Below, one piece after another: positions 7,545 through 15,599 of a stretch of DNA of 21,205 nt. Positions within the stretch are counted from its first letter, which is position 1; each line of letters starts with the position of its first letter. A program made the position numbers and the translations under genes. This DNA comes from Alphaproteobacteria bacterium. Its GTDB lineage: Bacteria > Pseudomonadota > Alphaproteobacteria > UBA8366. Location of the stretch: contig JAOTYV010000047.1 of assembly GCA_029861675.1 (NCBI GenBank), positions 1-21,205 of the forward strand. Direction: 5' to 3'. Under the pieces are notes generated by a model that ran no database searches, was not told the origin of the DNA, and was given only the letters and a program-made list of their open reading frames with translations.

Positions 7545-8306
7545 CTAATGCCGGTAGGACGTATCCTCGCGGTCGAGACGGCGGAGGTGGCCGGGCCAGC
7601 CCATGTCGCCTTGTTCGGCACCGCGTTTTTCATAAACCTGATAGATTTCCTCGCGCACGTCCTCATCGATCAATTTCAAGGTCTGACCTTCGCCGCGCAT
7701 GGCCATGGCATGCATTTGCACCTCGCAAGCATGCTCCAGTTTTTTCATGCGACGGAACGCGTCGGCAATCGTCGTGCCGCAGGTCAGCAAGCCGTGATTG
7801 CGCAGGACCATAGACATGTTTTTTGGACCGAGATCTTCTTGCAGCCGGGCGCATTCCTCTTCCGCGCCCTCGCGGGACGCGCCGCCTTCGTAATCGTGGT
7901 AGGACAGACGCTTGTAGAACTGCATGGACGTTTGGGTCAGCGGTAGCAGCCCTTCCTCCATCGCCGACACCGCCATGCCGGCCACGGTGTGCGTGTGCAG
8001 CGCGCAATTGACGTCGGGCCGGCCACTGAGAATGGCACTGTGAATTGTGAAGCCGGCCGGGTTGACCGAATAGTTACTTTCGTCGAGCACCTCGCCGTCC
8101 ATATTTACGCGCAGCAATGCCGAGGCGGTCATTTCCTCGAAATAGACGCCGTAGGGATTTAGGAAAAACTCGTCATCCGTGCCCGGCACGCGCGCGGAAA
8201 TATGAGTCCCCAATAGGTCCGACATGCCGTAATGATCGATCAAGCGGTAACAGGCGGCCAAATCAACCCGCACCTTCATTTCGTCGTCCGGAATTTTGCG
8301 TGGCAT
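7545..8306 (-). CDS. class II aldolase/adducin family protein
   Basis: A 253-residue protein of the class II aldolase/adducin fold. The metal-binding histidines are seen in ALHTHTVAG (H104, H106) and NHGLLTCG (H171). Members split or decarboxylate small hydroxy-acid or sugar-phosphate compounds using a divalent metal; this one belongs to the broad adducin-like branch without a sure substrate. The start at 8306 has agga(g) about nine bases upstream and removes a proline-rich extension that does not look like part of the domain. It is divergent from the dioxygenase gene. Confidence 0.9.
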   Translation of the reverse strand: MPRKIPDDEMKVRVDLAACYRLIDHYGMSDLLGTHISARVPGTDDEFFLNPYGVYFEEMTASALLRVNMDGEVLDESNYSVNPAGFTIHSAILSGRPDVNCALHTHTVAGMAVSAMEEGLLPLTQTSMQFYKRLSYHDYEGGASREGAEEECARLQEDLGPKNMSMVLRNHGLLTCGTTIADAFRRMKKLEHACEVQMHAMAMRGEGQTLKLIDEDVREEIYQVYEKRGAEQGDMGWPGHLRRLDREDTSYRH

Positions 8307-8656
8307 GCGGCGTACTCCTGAATGCGATTGCTCCCGCGGGCAGGCGGCGGGGGGAATGAATAAGATATTGGCCGTACTGTAGGCCGGACCCGGTGCGCCC
8401 GTCAAAATGACCGACCAAAATGAACCTTACGTTCCCGGTGGCGCGGGCGCGCGGCATCTGACGCCACGGCATAGGGATGCGGCTGCGTGTCGTCCGGCAT
8501 GACCAGGATCGGCGTCGTGCAGCCCCGCCCGAAATCGCACGTCACGTTGTGCATTGAACTTTGTTCGGTGTTGGCGCCGCGTTACATTGTTCATGGCAAT
8601 ACGATTAAGATGTAGGCCGCGCCGCGGCCGGCGTTGCTCATCGCGGAGGAATTCCC
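8307..8656. other. 350-bp divergent intergenic region
   Basis: The gap between the reverse aldolase gene and the forward dioxygenase gene. It should hold both promoters. A ribosome binding site (ggagga at 8644-8649) serves the forward gene. No hairpin terminator, repeat or convincing coding frame was seen. Confidence 0.3.
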
Positions 8657-9496
8657 ATGCAGATGCTCAGTGCGGAGGCAGTCACCGCGTACCGGCGGGA
8701 TGGTTTCCTGTACCCCTTGCCTGGGATCGGTGCGCCGGCAGCGCGTGAATATCGCGCCGCGCTCGAGGCATTCGAGAGCCAAGCCGGGCAATCGATCTCG
8801 GCCATGGACGAACGCTTCAAGCCGCATGTTCGCTTCCCTTGGGCCAACCGCTTGGTGCGTGAACCAGCAATCCTAGACGTTGTCCAACAAGTGATCGGGC
8901 CGGACATCCTGGTCTGGATGGCGACCTTCTTCGTCAAGGAACCGCATAGCGAGGCGGTTACGTTGTGGCATCAGGACTGGACATTCTTCGGGTTGCGGCC
9001 CCATGAGCATGTCACCGCCTGGGTCGCCTTGTCCGAGGCGTCTGTCGAAGCCGGTTGTATGCGGTTCGTCCTGGGCAAGGGCGCAGCCCGGCCGATGCGC
9101 CATCGTCCCCGGGCGGATCCCAACAGCATCAACGGCGGCGGCCAGTGCGTCATCGAGCCGTTCGACGACACCGACGCCACCTTTGCGGCGCTCGCCACAG
9201 GTGAGTTTTCTCTGCACAACACGCTGTGCATCCATAGCTCGTCGGCGAACAACAGTGGCGATCGCCGGATCGGGCTGGGTATAAGTTACATTCCGACCCG
9301 TGTCCGCCATATTGGGACACACTCCGTCTCGGCGATGCTGGTGCGGGGCGAGGACCGTTACGGGAACTTCGAGCTGGAGTATCCGCCAACCGGCGATGAT
9401 ACAGTTGACGCTGCCAACCACGCCAAGATCTACCGCTCGTACCGCGCCTCCTATAACGAGCAGCTGACCTGGCACGAAGAGGACCGGACGCCGTGA
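8657..9496 (+). CDS. phytanoyl-CoA dioxygenase (PhyH) family protein
   Basis: A 279-residue Fe(II)/2-oxoglutarate-dependent oxygenase of the PhyH family. The iron ligands are H105-x-D107 (in WHQDW) and the distal H193 (CIHSS), with an arginine pair at 203-204 placed to bind 2-oxoglutarate. Such enzymes hydroxylate fatty acyl-CoA or diverse small substrates. The ATG at 8657 follows ggagga with good spacing. Its TGA overlaps the GTG start of the next dehydrogenase (gtga, 9493-9496), so the two are translationally coupled: a hydroxylation followed by oxidation of the new alcohol is a natural reading. Confidence 0.92.
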   Translation: MQMLSAEAVTAYRRDGFLYPLPGIGAPAAREYRAALEAFESQAGQSISAMDERFKPHVRFPWANRLVREPAILDVVQQVIGPDILVWMATFFVKEPHSEAVTLWHQDWTFFGLRPHEHVTAWVALSEASVEAGCMRFVLGKGAARPMRHRPRADPNSINGGGQCVIEPFDDTDATFAALATGEFSLHNTLCIHSSSANNSGDRRIGLGISYIPTRVRHIGTHSVSAMLVRGEDRYGNFELEYPPTGDDTVDAANHAKIYRSYRASYNEQLTWHEEDRTP

Positions 9497-10275
9497 GCGG
9501 ATCAGGTGTCGTCCCCGGCGGCCGTCTCGCCGACAAGGTCGCCGTTGTCACAGGGGCGGCGGGAGGCATCGGACGCGCCATCGCTCGCCGGTTCGCGGCC
9601 GAAGGCGCCGCCGTCGTCGCAGCGGACATCAAGAAGGATGAGGTCGAGGAGACCGAACTGCTGATCACCGGGGCCGGCGGCAGGGCCGCGGCCTTGGGTG
9701 CCGATGTATCCGAGGCGGCCGACGCGGCCGCCATGGTCGAACTCGCCAAAACGCGGTTCGGCCGGCTCGACATTCTCGTGAACAACGCCGCCACTTTCAT
9801 CGCCGACGGCAGTGTGGCCGAAATCCCCGAAGCGGACTGGAAACGCTCGCTTGAGGTCAACCTTACGGGCGCGTTCCTCGTCAGCAAGCACGCTGTCCCC
9901 GCGATGGCGGCCGGGGGCGGTGGCAGCATCATTCATGTCGCCTCGCAGCTCGGCCACGTCGGCAAGAAGCACCGGAGCTGGTACGGCGTCGCCAAGGCCG
10001 GCCTCATCCAACTCGCCAAAGTCATGGCCATCGACCACGCGGAACAAAGCATCCGCGTGAACAGCCTGTCACCAGGGCCCATTGAGACCGAACGCATCCG
10101 CTGGCGCTATGGCGACCCCGAAAAAGCCGTGGAACTCCTCGGCAAGCTGACACTGTTGCAACGGCTCGGCCGCGAGGAGGAGATCGCCGTCGCAGCTTTG
10201 TTCTTGGCGAGCGAAGAGTCCTCTTTCATGACGGGGGCCGACCTGTTGGTGGACGGCGGCTACAACGCGCTTTGA
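9493..10275 (+). CDS. SDR-family oxidoreductase coupled to the PhyH gene
   Basis: A 260-residue short-chain dehydrogenase starting at a GTG that overlaps the upstream stop by four bases. Motifs are TGAAGGIG (20-27), aspartate D45 (NAD-type), NNAA (97-100), S151 and Y164-x-x-x-K168, with FMTGADLLVDGG near the end. All catalytic residues are present. The overlap makes co-expression with the dioxygenase nearly certain. Its likely role is oxidation of the hydroxyl group made by that enzyme, which is inference from context. Confidence 0.92.
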   Translation: MSGSGVVPGGRLADKVAVVTGAAGGIGRAIARRFAAEGAAVVAADIKKDEVEETELLITGAGGRAAALGADVSEAADAAAMVELAKTRFGRLDILVNNAATFIADGSVAEIPEADWKRSLEVNLTGAFLVSKHAVPAMAAGGGGSIIHVASQLGHVGKKHRSWYGVAKAGLIQLAKVMAIDHAEQSIRVNSLSPGPIETERIRWRYGDPEKAVELLGKLTLLQRLGREEEIAVAALFLASEESSFMTGADLLVDGGYNAL

Positions 10276-10417
10276 AGGCCGCGTGCAAGTCGAGGCCAAC
10301 AATAACCGATGGCAGATCTATAGCGGTTGCCGGCTTCCGACGCTGATCAAGACGTTGGCAGCATCGGAAATAATTGTCCCATCTGGCTACGAAGCGAAGT
10401 TACCGGACCGTGCGGAT

Positions 10418-10449
10418 TGTGTTCGCTTTACCCCCCAGAAGCCGACCTC
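10418..10449. repeat. degenerate intergenic repeat, copy 3
   Basis: The sequence ttcgctttacccccc followed by agaagccgacctc resembles the core at 17-46 and those near 10798 and 10887. It lies in the non-coding stretch after the dehydrogenase gene. Similarity was judged by eye. Confidence 0.3.
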
Positions 10450-10466
10450 TCATAAACCTTGTCTGT

Positions 10467-10718
10467 TCAACTACTCTCCGGCGGAAGCACTTCCTGTATA
10501 CAAACCTGCTCGATGAGATGTTCCCGGCCAATATCCTTCAAGTGAAGTCGCTTATGTTCGTTGCTGATGGGGGCACCGATACCTTGTGTCATAGCAAGGA
10601 CCACTGATGGATCGGGCATGTCGAGCCAATAGCTACGCCGGATCAGTTTCCCATCCGCATCACGCGCAAAAGGATCATCGGAATTTGCGCCAAGGTCCGG
10701 TTGATAGAAATTTGCCAT
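10467..10718 (-). CDS. hypothetical 83-residue protein, possibly a gene fragment
   Basis: A reverse-strand frame of 83 codons beginning MANFYQPDLGANSDDPFARD. The segment WLDMPDPSVVLAMTQGIGAP followed by an EH-x-LHLKD stretch has a faint likeness to the C-terminal catalytic region of Rieske ring-hydroxylating oxygenases, which suggests a possible fragment. A TAG lies four codons upstream of the ATG, so it does not extend, and the ribosome binding site is poor. It could be a remnant or a non-coding frame. Confidence 0.3.
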   Translation of the reverse strand: MANFYQPDLGANSDDPFARDADGKLIRRSYWLDMPDPSVVLAMTQGIGAPISNEHKRLHLKDIGREHLIEQVCIQEVLPPESS

Positions 10719-10797
10719 ATCGCAAGCCTATCGAGTTGCTCAGTCCTACACACATAGCATTATAAGGCGCTCTGTGGTTCTTCGGGCGCTTAGTGAA

Positions 10798-10824
10798 ATG
10801 TCGCTTATGGCTAGAAGCTGACAT
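10798..10824. repeat. degenerate intergenic repeat, copy 4, with short palindrome
   Basis: The sequence atgtcgcttatggctagaag followed by ctgacat contains gctt and aagc as inverted arms around a short loop, matching the general pattern of the other copies (gctt, pyrimidine-rich centre, aagcggacat). Confidence 0.3.
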
Positions 10825-10870
10825 CCGAGGAGCATTAGCCGGTATCCGCATTTCACCCAACTGCGGACAT

Positions 10871-10916
10871 TCCGGCGACCCCACTCGACTTCCGCTATTA
10901 GCCACAACAAACGTTC
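10871..10916. repeat. degenerate intergenic repeat, copy 2
   Basis: tccggcg at 10871-10877, eight bases, then cgacttccg at 10886-10894: the same words and spacing as at 1-24. The following ctattagccacaacaaacg matches the rest of the core loosely. Confidence 0.35.
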
Positions 10917-11114
10917 TCGATCATCCCTATGAACGAAAATTCGGCGGGTGCGCGAAATCCAGCGTTGCGCACTCGGCGGATCCATCATGAGCAGGCCCTC
11001 ACACGATCACCGGTTGCGGTCAATCTGTTGCTCGCCCAAAATCTTACTCGGGAATAGGATCCGCCTGAGGATTGCCGGCTACGATTGAATGCGGTCGAAA
11101 AAGGAGAATTGCCC

Positions 11115-11999
11115 GTGCCCGTCCGATATATCGACGCGATCACCGCACGTTACACAAAGCTCGGCTACGCACCCTACCGGTGGGTCTACGCCGAGGAACC
11201 GCCGGCTTTCGCCCCAATGACGAAACCGGTGTCGGAAGCGCGCATAGGCGTCCTGACAACGTCCGGCGCCTATGCGCTCGGCCAGACGGCGTTCCACTAC
11301 AAGGACGACATCAGCGTCCGGGCGATCCCGAAGACGACGCCGAAACAGGACATCCGGTTCTCACACATCACAGAGCAGTATCTGGAAGATCCGCGGCAGG
11401 ATCCGGATTGCATCTTACCGTTGGCGGCCTTGAAGCGTCTCGAAAATGAAGGATTTGTCGGCACGGTGGCAGACGAAGCCTTGTCCTGCATGGGTGGCAT
11501 CTATTCCCAGCGCCGGGTGCGTGAGGAACTGATCCCGGACCTGGCAGCACAATTCGAAGCACAGGCGGTCGACGCGGTCTTGCTCATACCCATGTGACCG
11601 GTATGCCATCAGACCGTGTGTCTGATCGCCCGCCATCTCGAATCCGCCGGTACACCGACGATCTCCCTCACCAGCGCCTATGACATTACAACCGCCGGCA
11701 ATCCACCGCGCGCGGTGTTCGTCGACTATCCCCTCGGCCATACGTCCGGCCTCGCCTTCGATCCCGAAGATCAATACGAAATCGTTCGATCCGGCCTCGG
11801 CGCATTGGAGACGATCCAAAAACCAGGCGTCGTCATCGACCTCGGCCGCCGCTGGTCCGACGACGATAGATGGCAGGCGGAAGCTATGCGGGCCGACCGC
11901 GGAGACACCAGAAGCGCTCGAGATACGACGCCCCAATGGCAACACCCGGAGGACCGCATTGCGGCGGAAGGAACAGCCATTGCCGGCGACGCAAGGTAA
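11115..11999 (+). CDS. selenocysteine-containing GrdB/PrdB-like reductase family protein (UGA read through)
   Basis: A 294-residue protein of the glycine/sarcosine/betaine reductase selenoprotein B family, related also to D-proline reductase PrdB. The first 160 codons end at a UGA (11595-11597), but the same frame continues for 134 codons to the TAA at 11997-11999. The C-terminal part keeps family sequence: HLESAGTPTISLTS and RAVFVDYPLGHTSG correspond to the 'AGIP' and 'PLG' stretches of GrdB. At the UGA the sequence reads U161-P-V-C164, a UxxC redox motif at the same place as the GrdB selenocysteine. A SECIS-like hairpin follows. The GTG at 11115 is chosen because aaggag (11101-11106) lies eight bases upstream; an earlier TTG at 11085 is possible. 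Family members reduce C-N bonds with a selenol in anaerobic clostridia; the substrate of proteobacterial members is not known to me. The alternative is a nonsense-mutated pseudogene, which the hairpin and motif argue against. Confidence 0.85.
11605..11629 (+). promoter_or_regulatory. bacterial SECIS-like hairpin after the in-frame UGA
   Basis: The arms atcagac (11608-11614) and gtctgat (11620-11626) are perfectly complementary around the 5-base loop cgtgt (11615-11619). After one C-C mismatch two further G-C/C-G pairs extend the stem to 11605-11629. The loop starts 18 bases after the UGA and has a G in its second position followed by U, which fits the published bacterial SECIS rules (loop 16-37 bases from the UGA, G in the first two loop positions). 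It would bind the SelB elongation factor carrying selenocysteyl-tRNA. Confidence 0.75.
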
Positions 12000-12078
12000 G
12001 CGGGTGTCGATGACACATGTGGACGGCTCCTTGTTGGCAAGAGTTTTTGTAACGTTGATGCACATTGGTCGGGTGCTG

Positions 12079-12300
12079 TCATGTGTCCGGCCTGTTTGCG
12101 CGGCGCTTTCTGATTTCCGCTGCGAATATCGGACCGAATCGGTTCCAACAGAACCGCACCGTCTCGTGGCAAATGGCGATGCAACATTCGAACAGTAGGT
12201 CCTCGATCTGGCGCAGCGACAGAGGATACCGGATGTACATCATCACCGTGAGGCGGACGATCTAGGGTGAACTGTAGAAACGGCGGAAGGGATTTTTCAT
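12079..12300 (-). pseudogene. truncated IS6-family transposase with premature stop
   Basis: The reverse strand from the ATG at 12300 reads MKNPFRRFYSSP, then a TAG at codon 13 (12262-12264) where the family has glutamate, then IVRLTVMMYIRYPLSLRQIE, DLLFECCIAICHETVRF and WNRFGPIFAAEIRKRR before the frame ends. This is the N-terminal helix-turn-helix region of an IS6-family transposase, of a different subgroup from the copy at 817-1323. The catalytic part is absent. A possible element end, reading GGCGTTGTC on the reverse strand, lies at 12349-12357. It is a dead remnant just downstream of the selenoprotein gene. Confidence 0.75.
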
Positions 12301-12452
12301 CCGCCGAAGCTACGGACGACCCTTGCCCCGCTCAAGTCGAATTGCTCTGACAACGCCGACCGAGGGCCTGTATCTCGATCTCGCATTATCGCGGCTGGCC
12401 CAATCGAACGCCGGGGAATGGCAGCGTTGAGCACGTGGCGTAAGCAACGCTT

Positions 12453-15305
12453 CTAACCTCGATCCGGCTCGCCGCAATGCTCGAGGATGAAAGCCCGGGC
12501 ATGATCACGCAGCTTCACCGCAGCGGTGAAATCCGCTTTTTCCGGCAACAACGCCTCACCAATTTCCATGGAAATTTTGCCACGGCGTGGAAGCCACTGG
12601 CCGTTGCGCAGAACGGACCGCGTGCCGCGGATTGCGACCGGCACGACCGGCACCGCCGCCTGGGTTGCGACAGCGAACGCCCCCAAGTGAAACGGTAACA
12701 GCCCGGGCACGCGCGTGAAGGTCCCTTCCGGAAAGAACACTAAACGTTGTCGTCCGCCGGCGCGCCGTCCCGCGGCTTCGGTCTCCGCCACGCCGGCCTC
12801 CGGATCGCGGCGGTCGACAAATAGCGTATCGATACGGCGTAGAAACGTTCCCGCAACGAACTGCGGTGCAAGTTCCTTCTTCGCGACGATGACGATATTA
12901 CCGGGTAACGCCGCGGCAAGCACTAATCCGTCCAAATAGCTGGAATGGTTCGCGACCAACACGCAACTGTCCTCGACAATGTTTTCCTGCCCTCGAACTT
13001 CCACCGGCATTGCCGTCAACCGCAGCACGAACCTTGCGCAGCGGTGAATAACACTCCATCGCCACCGGCGAACCGGCAGAAGGACAACGATCAGCCAGCA
13101 AACACCACCAACGGATATCAGAACGATCCACCAATAGACCGCATACAGACTGGCGCCGAGGACTCGCACGGCGCGGCGCAGCCGGGCCCAATAACCGGCA
13201 AGCCCCAAATGCATGAGCTGCAGCCAGAGCGGCTGATCCTCGGCGCCGAGACGGCCGGCCTCATAAAGTTCGCGTGCGCTGGTGCGGCGAATTTTGCCGC
13301 TTGCCGTCTTGGGCACCGTATCCGCGGCACCGAGGAAAATGTCGTCGGGCGGCGTCTCAAGCAGATCGGTCGCGACGTCGCTGATTTTTCGCCTCAGCCC
13401 TTCTTGCGCTTCGCTATCTGCCTGTTCCGATTCCGCGACTATGACGATCCGTTCCGTTCCAGACGCACGGTCGATTGTTCCGAAGACGGCGACGCAATTC
13501 TTGCGAATGCCTGGGATGTCGCCGATCGCCTCCTCGATTTCCTGCGGGTATATGTTGCGGCCTGCGCGAATAATGACGTCCTTGCTTCGACCGGTGATAT
13601 AGACATCGCCTTTCGCGATATAAGCCAGATCACCGCTGTTAAGCCATTCGCCGTCGAATAGCGTAGCCGTCTGCGCCGGGTTGTCGAAGTAACCGCGTGT
13701 CGCCGATGGCCCGCAGAATTGGAGCCGGCCCTCCATCCGTTCGGGTGCCTCGCGGCCCGACGCATCGACGATACGAACCTGATGGTTTGGAATCGGCTGA
13801 CCGCAAGCGACGAATTCTATTGCTTGCTCGTCGGTCGGCAATGCGGGATCGGCATGGCCGCGTTTGGTGAAAGTATCCCGCCGAACCCGGTCGACAGCGA
13901 CGCCCCTGCCAGGCGGAGAGCATGTCAAGCCGACGGTGTTTTCGGCGAGGCCATAACTCGGCGCAATCGCCTCCGCGCGCAGACCGTAGTCGGCGAATCG
14001 CGTCGTGAATCGGCGAACCGTCGAGGCGCTAACGGACTCCGCCCCATCGATGACCACACGAAGCGAAGAAAGGTCCAACCCTTCGATTTGGCTGTCATCG
14101 ATCTTCTGAAGGCAGAGTTCGAAGGCGAAATTAGGAGCCGCCGAAATCGTGCCGCGATTTCGATGAATCGACCATAACCAAGATTCGGGGCGCAGGATAA
14201 ATTGCATCGGCGACATGATGGCCACGGGCACGCCAAAATATAGACTGCCTAACCAAGCGCCGATCAATCCCATATCATGATACAGCGGCAGCCAACTCAC
14301 GAAGACATCGGACCCGTCGACATTCATTGCCGCACCCATGGCACGAATGTTCGCCAGTATGTTTTCGTGGCTCAGCATCACGCCCTTTGGGTCGCCCGTG
14401 CTGCCGGAGGTATATTGCAGCATGGCAAGGTCCTTGTGGCCAATCGGTGGCACACCGGGCGTCTCTTCAGAATGGAGGCGTTTTACTGTCTCAACGTGTT
14501 TTAGCGCATCGGTTTGCGACTTCAGGAGGGCAGCCAACCGCAGACCCGCCTGCATCGTCACCAGCACGGACGCGCCCGCATTCGCAAGGATACCGACCTG
14601 ACACCGCAAATGCTCCTCGATACGGGAGACACGGGCGGGCGGATAAAGAGGGACAGGTACGGCGCCCGCGTACAGCGCTCCGAAGAAGGCAAGAAAGAAA
14701 TCTTCGCCGGTTGGCAACATGATCGCGACCCTATCGCCCGGCTCCAAGCCGAGATGCAATAGTCCAGCGGCCACCTGGCGGGCGTTAACGGACAATTCCG
14801 CATAGGTAATTGTTCGTGCTCGCTCGGACGTTTCGGAAAGCCGGATATGTGGTCTGTCCGGGTGGGCCGCGACATGCCAGTCTAGCACGTCTATCAACGT
14901 CGCAGCCGCTGCGGGCTCGGCCTCGGCTTCCCGGGGTATGGGGGGCTCGATTGGCAATCGGGACGTAACCGTTTCCCCAAGATGCGCTTGCCGGACTGCG
15001 GCAAGAAGGTCTCCCGGTGTATCCGCACGGCTCAACAGGTCTTCTGCAAGGTGAACTCTAAACTCGCGCTCCAAGCGTTGAAGCAGTTCCGCCCGCCCGA
15101 GGCTATCTATCCCGAGGTCGCCTTCGAGCGTGCATTGCAAATCGACCCTGATCGACCGGCCGCGACGTGGATGTAGATCGAGAACGAGGCCCCGTACGAC
15201 TGAAAGGATTTCCTCTCCGGTCAGACGTTCCAGGGCGGTATCGGTACTGTGCTCGCCGTTCGATTTCGTTTCAAAATCACGCCCTTCGGATTCGGCCACA
15301 TTCAC
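12453..15305 (-). CDS. acyl carrier protein - fatty acyl-AMP ligase - PlsC acyltransferase fusion
   Basis: A very long multidomain protein (residue numbers count from a TTG at 15332, 959 residues; the GTG at 15305, with ggag nine bases upstream, removes nine). Residues 38-115 form an acyl carrier domain with the phosphopantetheine serine S77 in GIDSLG. Residues 145-690 are a fatty acyl-AMP ligase: YTSGSTGDPKG (307-317), SWLPLYHDMGLIGAW (346-360), GEWLNSGDLAY (561-571) and lysine K680 in TASGKIRRT. A hydrophobic stretch at about 727-753 probably anchors it in the inner membrane. Residues 775-950 are a PlsC-type acyltransferase with NHSSYLDG (795-802) and FPEGTF (867-872). The layout implies activation of a fatty acid, loading on the built-in carrier and transfer to a lipid or other acceptor. 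The product is not known. Confidence 0.9.
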   Translation of the reverse strand: MNVAESEGRDFETKSNGEHSTDTALERLTGEEILSVVRGLVLDLHPRRGRSIRVDLQCTLEGDLGIDSLGRAELLQRLEREFRVHLAEDLLSRADTPGDLLAAVRQAHLGETVTSRLPIEPPIPREAEAEPAAAATLIDVLDWHVAAHPDRPHIRLSETSERARTITYAELSVNARQVAAGLLHLGLEPGDRVAIMLPTGEDFFLAFFGALYAGAVPVPLYPPARVSRIEEHLRCQVGILANAGASVLVTMQAGLRLAALLKSQTDALKHVETVKRLHSEETPGVPPIGHKDLAMLQYTSGSTGDPKGVMLSHENILANIRAMGAAMNVDGSDVFVSWLPLYHDMGLIGAWLGSLYFGVPVAIMSPMQFILRPESWLWSIHRNRGTISAAPNFAFELCLQKIDDSQIEGLDLSSLRVVIDGAESVSASTVRRFTTRFADYGLRAEAIAPSYGLAENTVGLTCSPPGRGVAVDRVRRDTFTKRGHADPALPTDEQAIEFVACGQPIPNHQVRIVDASGREAPERMEGRLQFCGPSATRGYFDNPAQTATLFDGEWLNSGDLAYIAKGDVYITGRSKDVIIRAGRNIYPQEIEEAIGDIPGIRKNCVAVFGTIDRASGTERIVIVAESEQADSEAQEGLRRKISDVATDLLETPPDDIFLGAADTVPKTASGKIRRTSARELYEAGRLGAEDQPLWLQLMHLGLAGYWARLRRAVRVLGASLYAVYWWIVLISVGGVCWLIVVLLPVRRWRWSVIHRCARFVLRLTAMPVEVRGQENIVEDSCVLVANHSSYLDGLVLAAALPGNIVIVAKKELAPQFVAGTFLRRIDTLFVDRRDPEAGVAETEAAGRRAGGRQRLVFFPEGTFTRVPGLLPFHLGAFAVATQAAVPVVPVAIRGTRSVLRNGQWLPRRGKISMEIGEALLPEKADFTAAVKLRDHARAFILEHCGEPDRG

Positions 15306-15332
15306 GATATTGGACTCCGGCGTTCGGTTCAA

Positions 15333-15599
15333 ATTCGTGACGGAAGCACCTCATAGATTCACACATTCTTCGCCGCACAACGCCGGCACAACGCACCAAC
15401 CGCAACGTTCGAATCAGGTTTTCTTTCTAACGATATTAGGAGCCGGTCTCGTTGACCTGGGTCAAACTTTTCGGTCCGCCGGACTTACGTGCTTGAGAGC
15501 ATCGCGGGAGATCAACTGTCGATACGCCCTAAACGCCAACAGCCGCTAAATTATTGGCATCTAGTGCGCGCGCCGTATCCTTGTCATATGATCTGAGGC
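15333..15599. promoter_or_regulatory. divergent intergenic region
   Basis: A 267-bp gap between the reverse fusion gene and the forward protease gene, relatively AT-rich around 15410-15440. It should contain promoters for both genes, but no clear -35/-10 pair or operator was identified. Confidence 0.3.

Larger units (their letters stand above)
10719..11114. other. 396-bp non-coding stretch with repeats
   Basis: No frame here looks like a protein on either strand. The stretch holds two copies of the short degenerate repeat (near 10798-10824 and 10871-10916) and ends with the ribosome binding site of the selenoprotein gene (aaggag, 11101-11106). Confidence 0.35.

Noticed and set aside
6714..7946. 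Long forward-strand open frame of 410 codons
   Set aside because: It is antisense to the EthD-like and aldolase genes, both of which have clear family motifs and ribosome binding sites.
10746..10988. Reverse-strand frame of 80 codons
   Set aside because: It runs through two copies of the degenerate non-coding repeat and has no credible start signal.
11616..11999. A separate gene beginning after the UGA
   Set aside because: It has no ribosome binding site, lies in the same frame as the upstream part and holds the C-terminal half of the same family, so it is one gene with a UGA codon.
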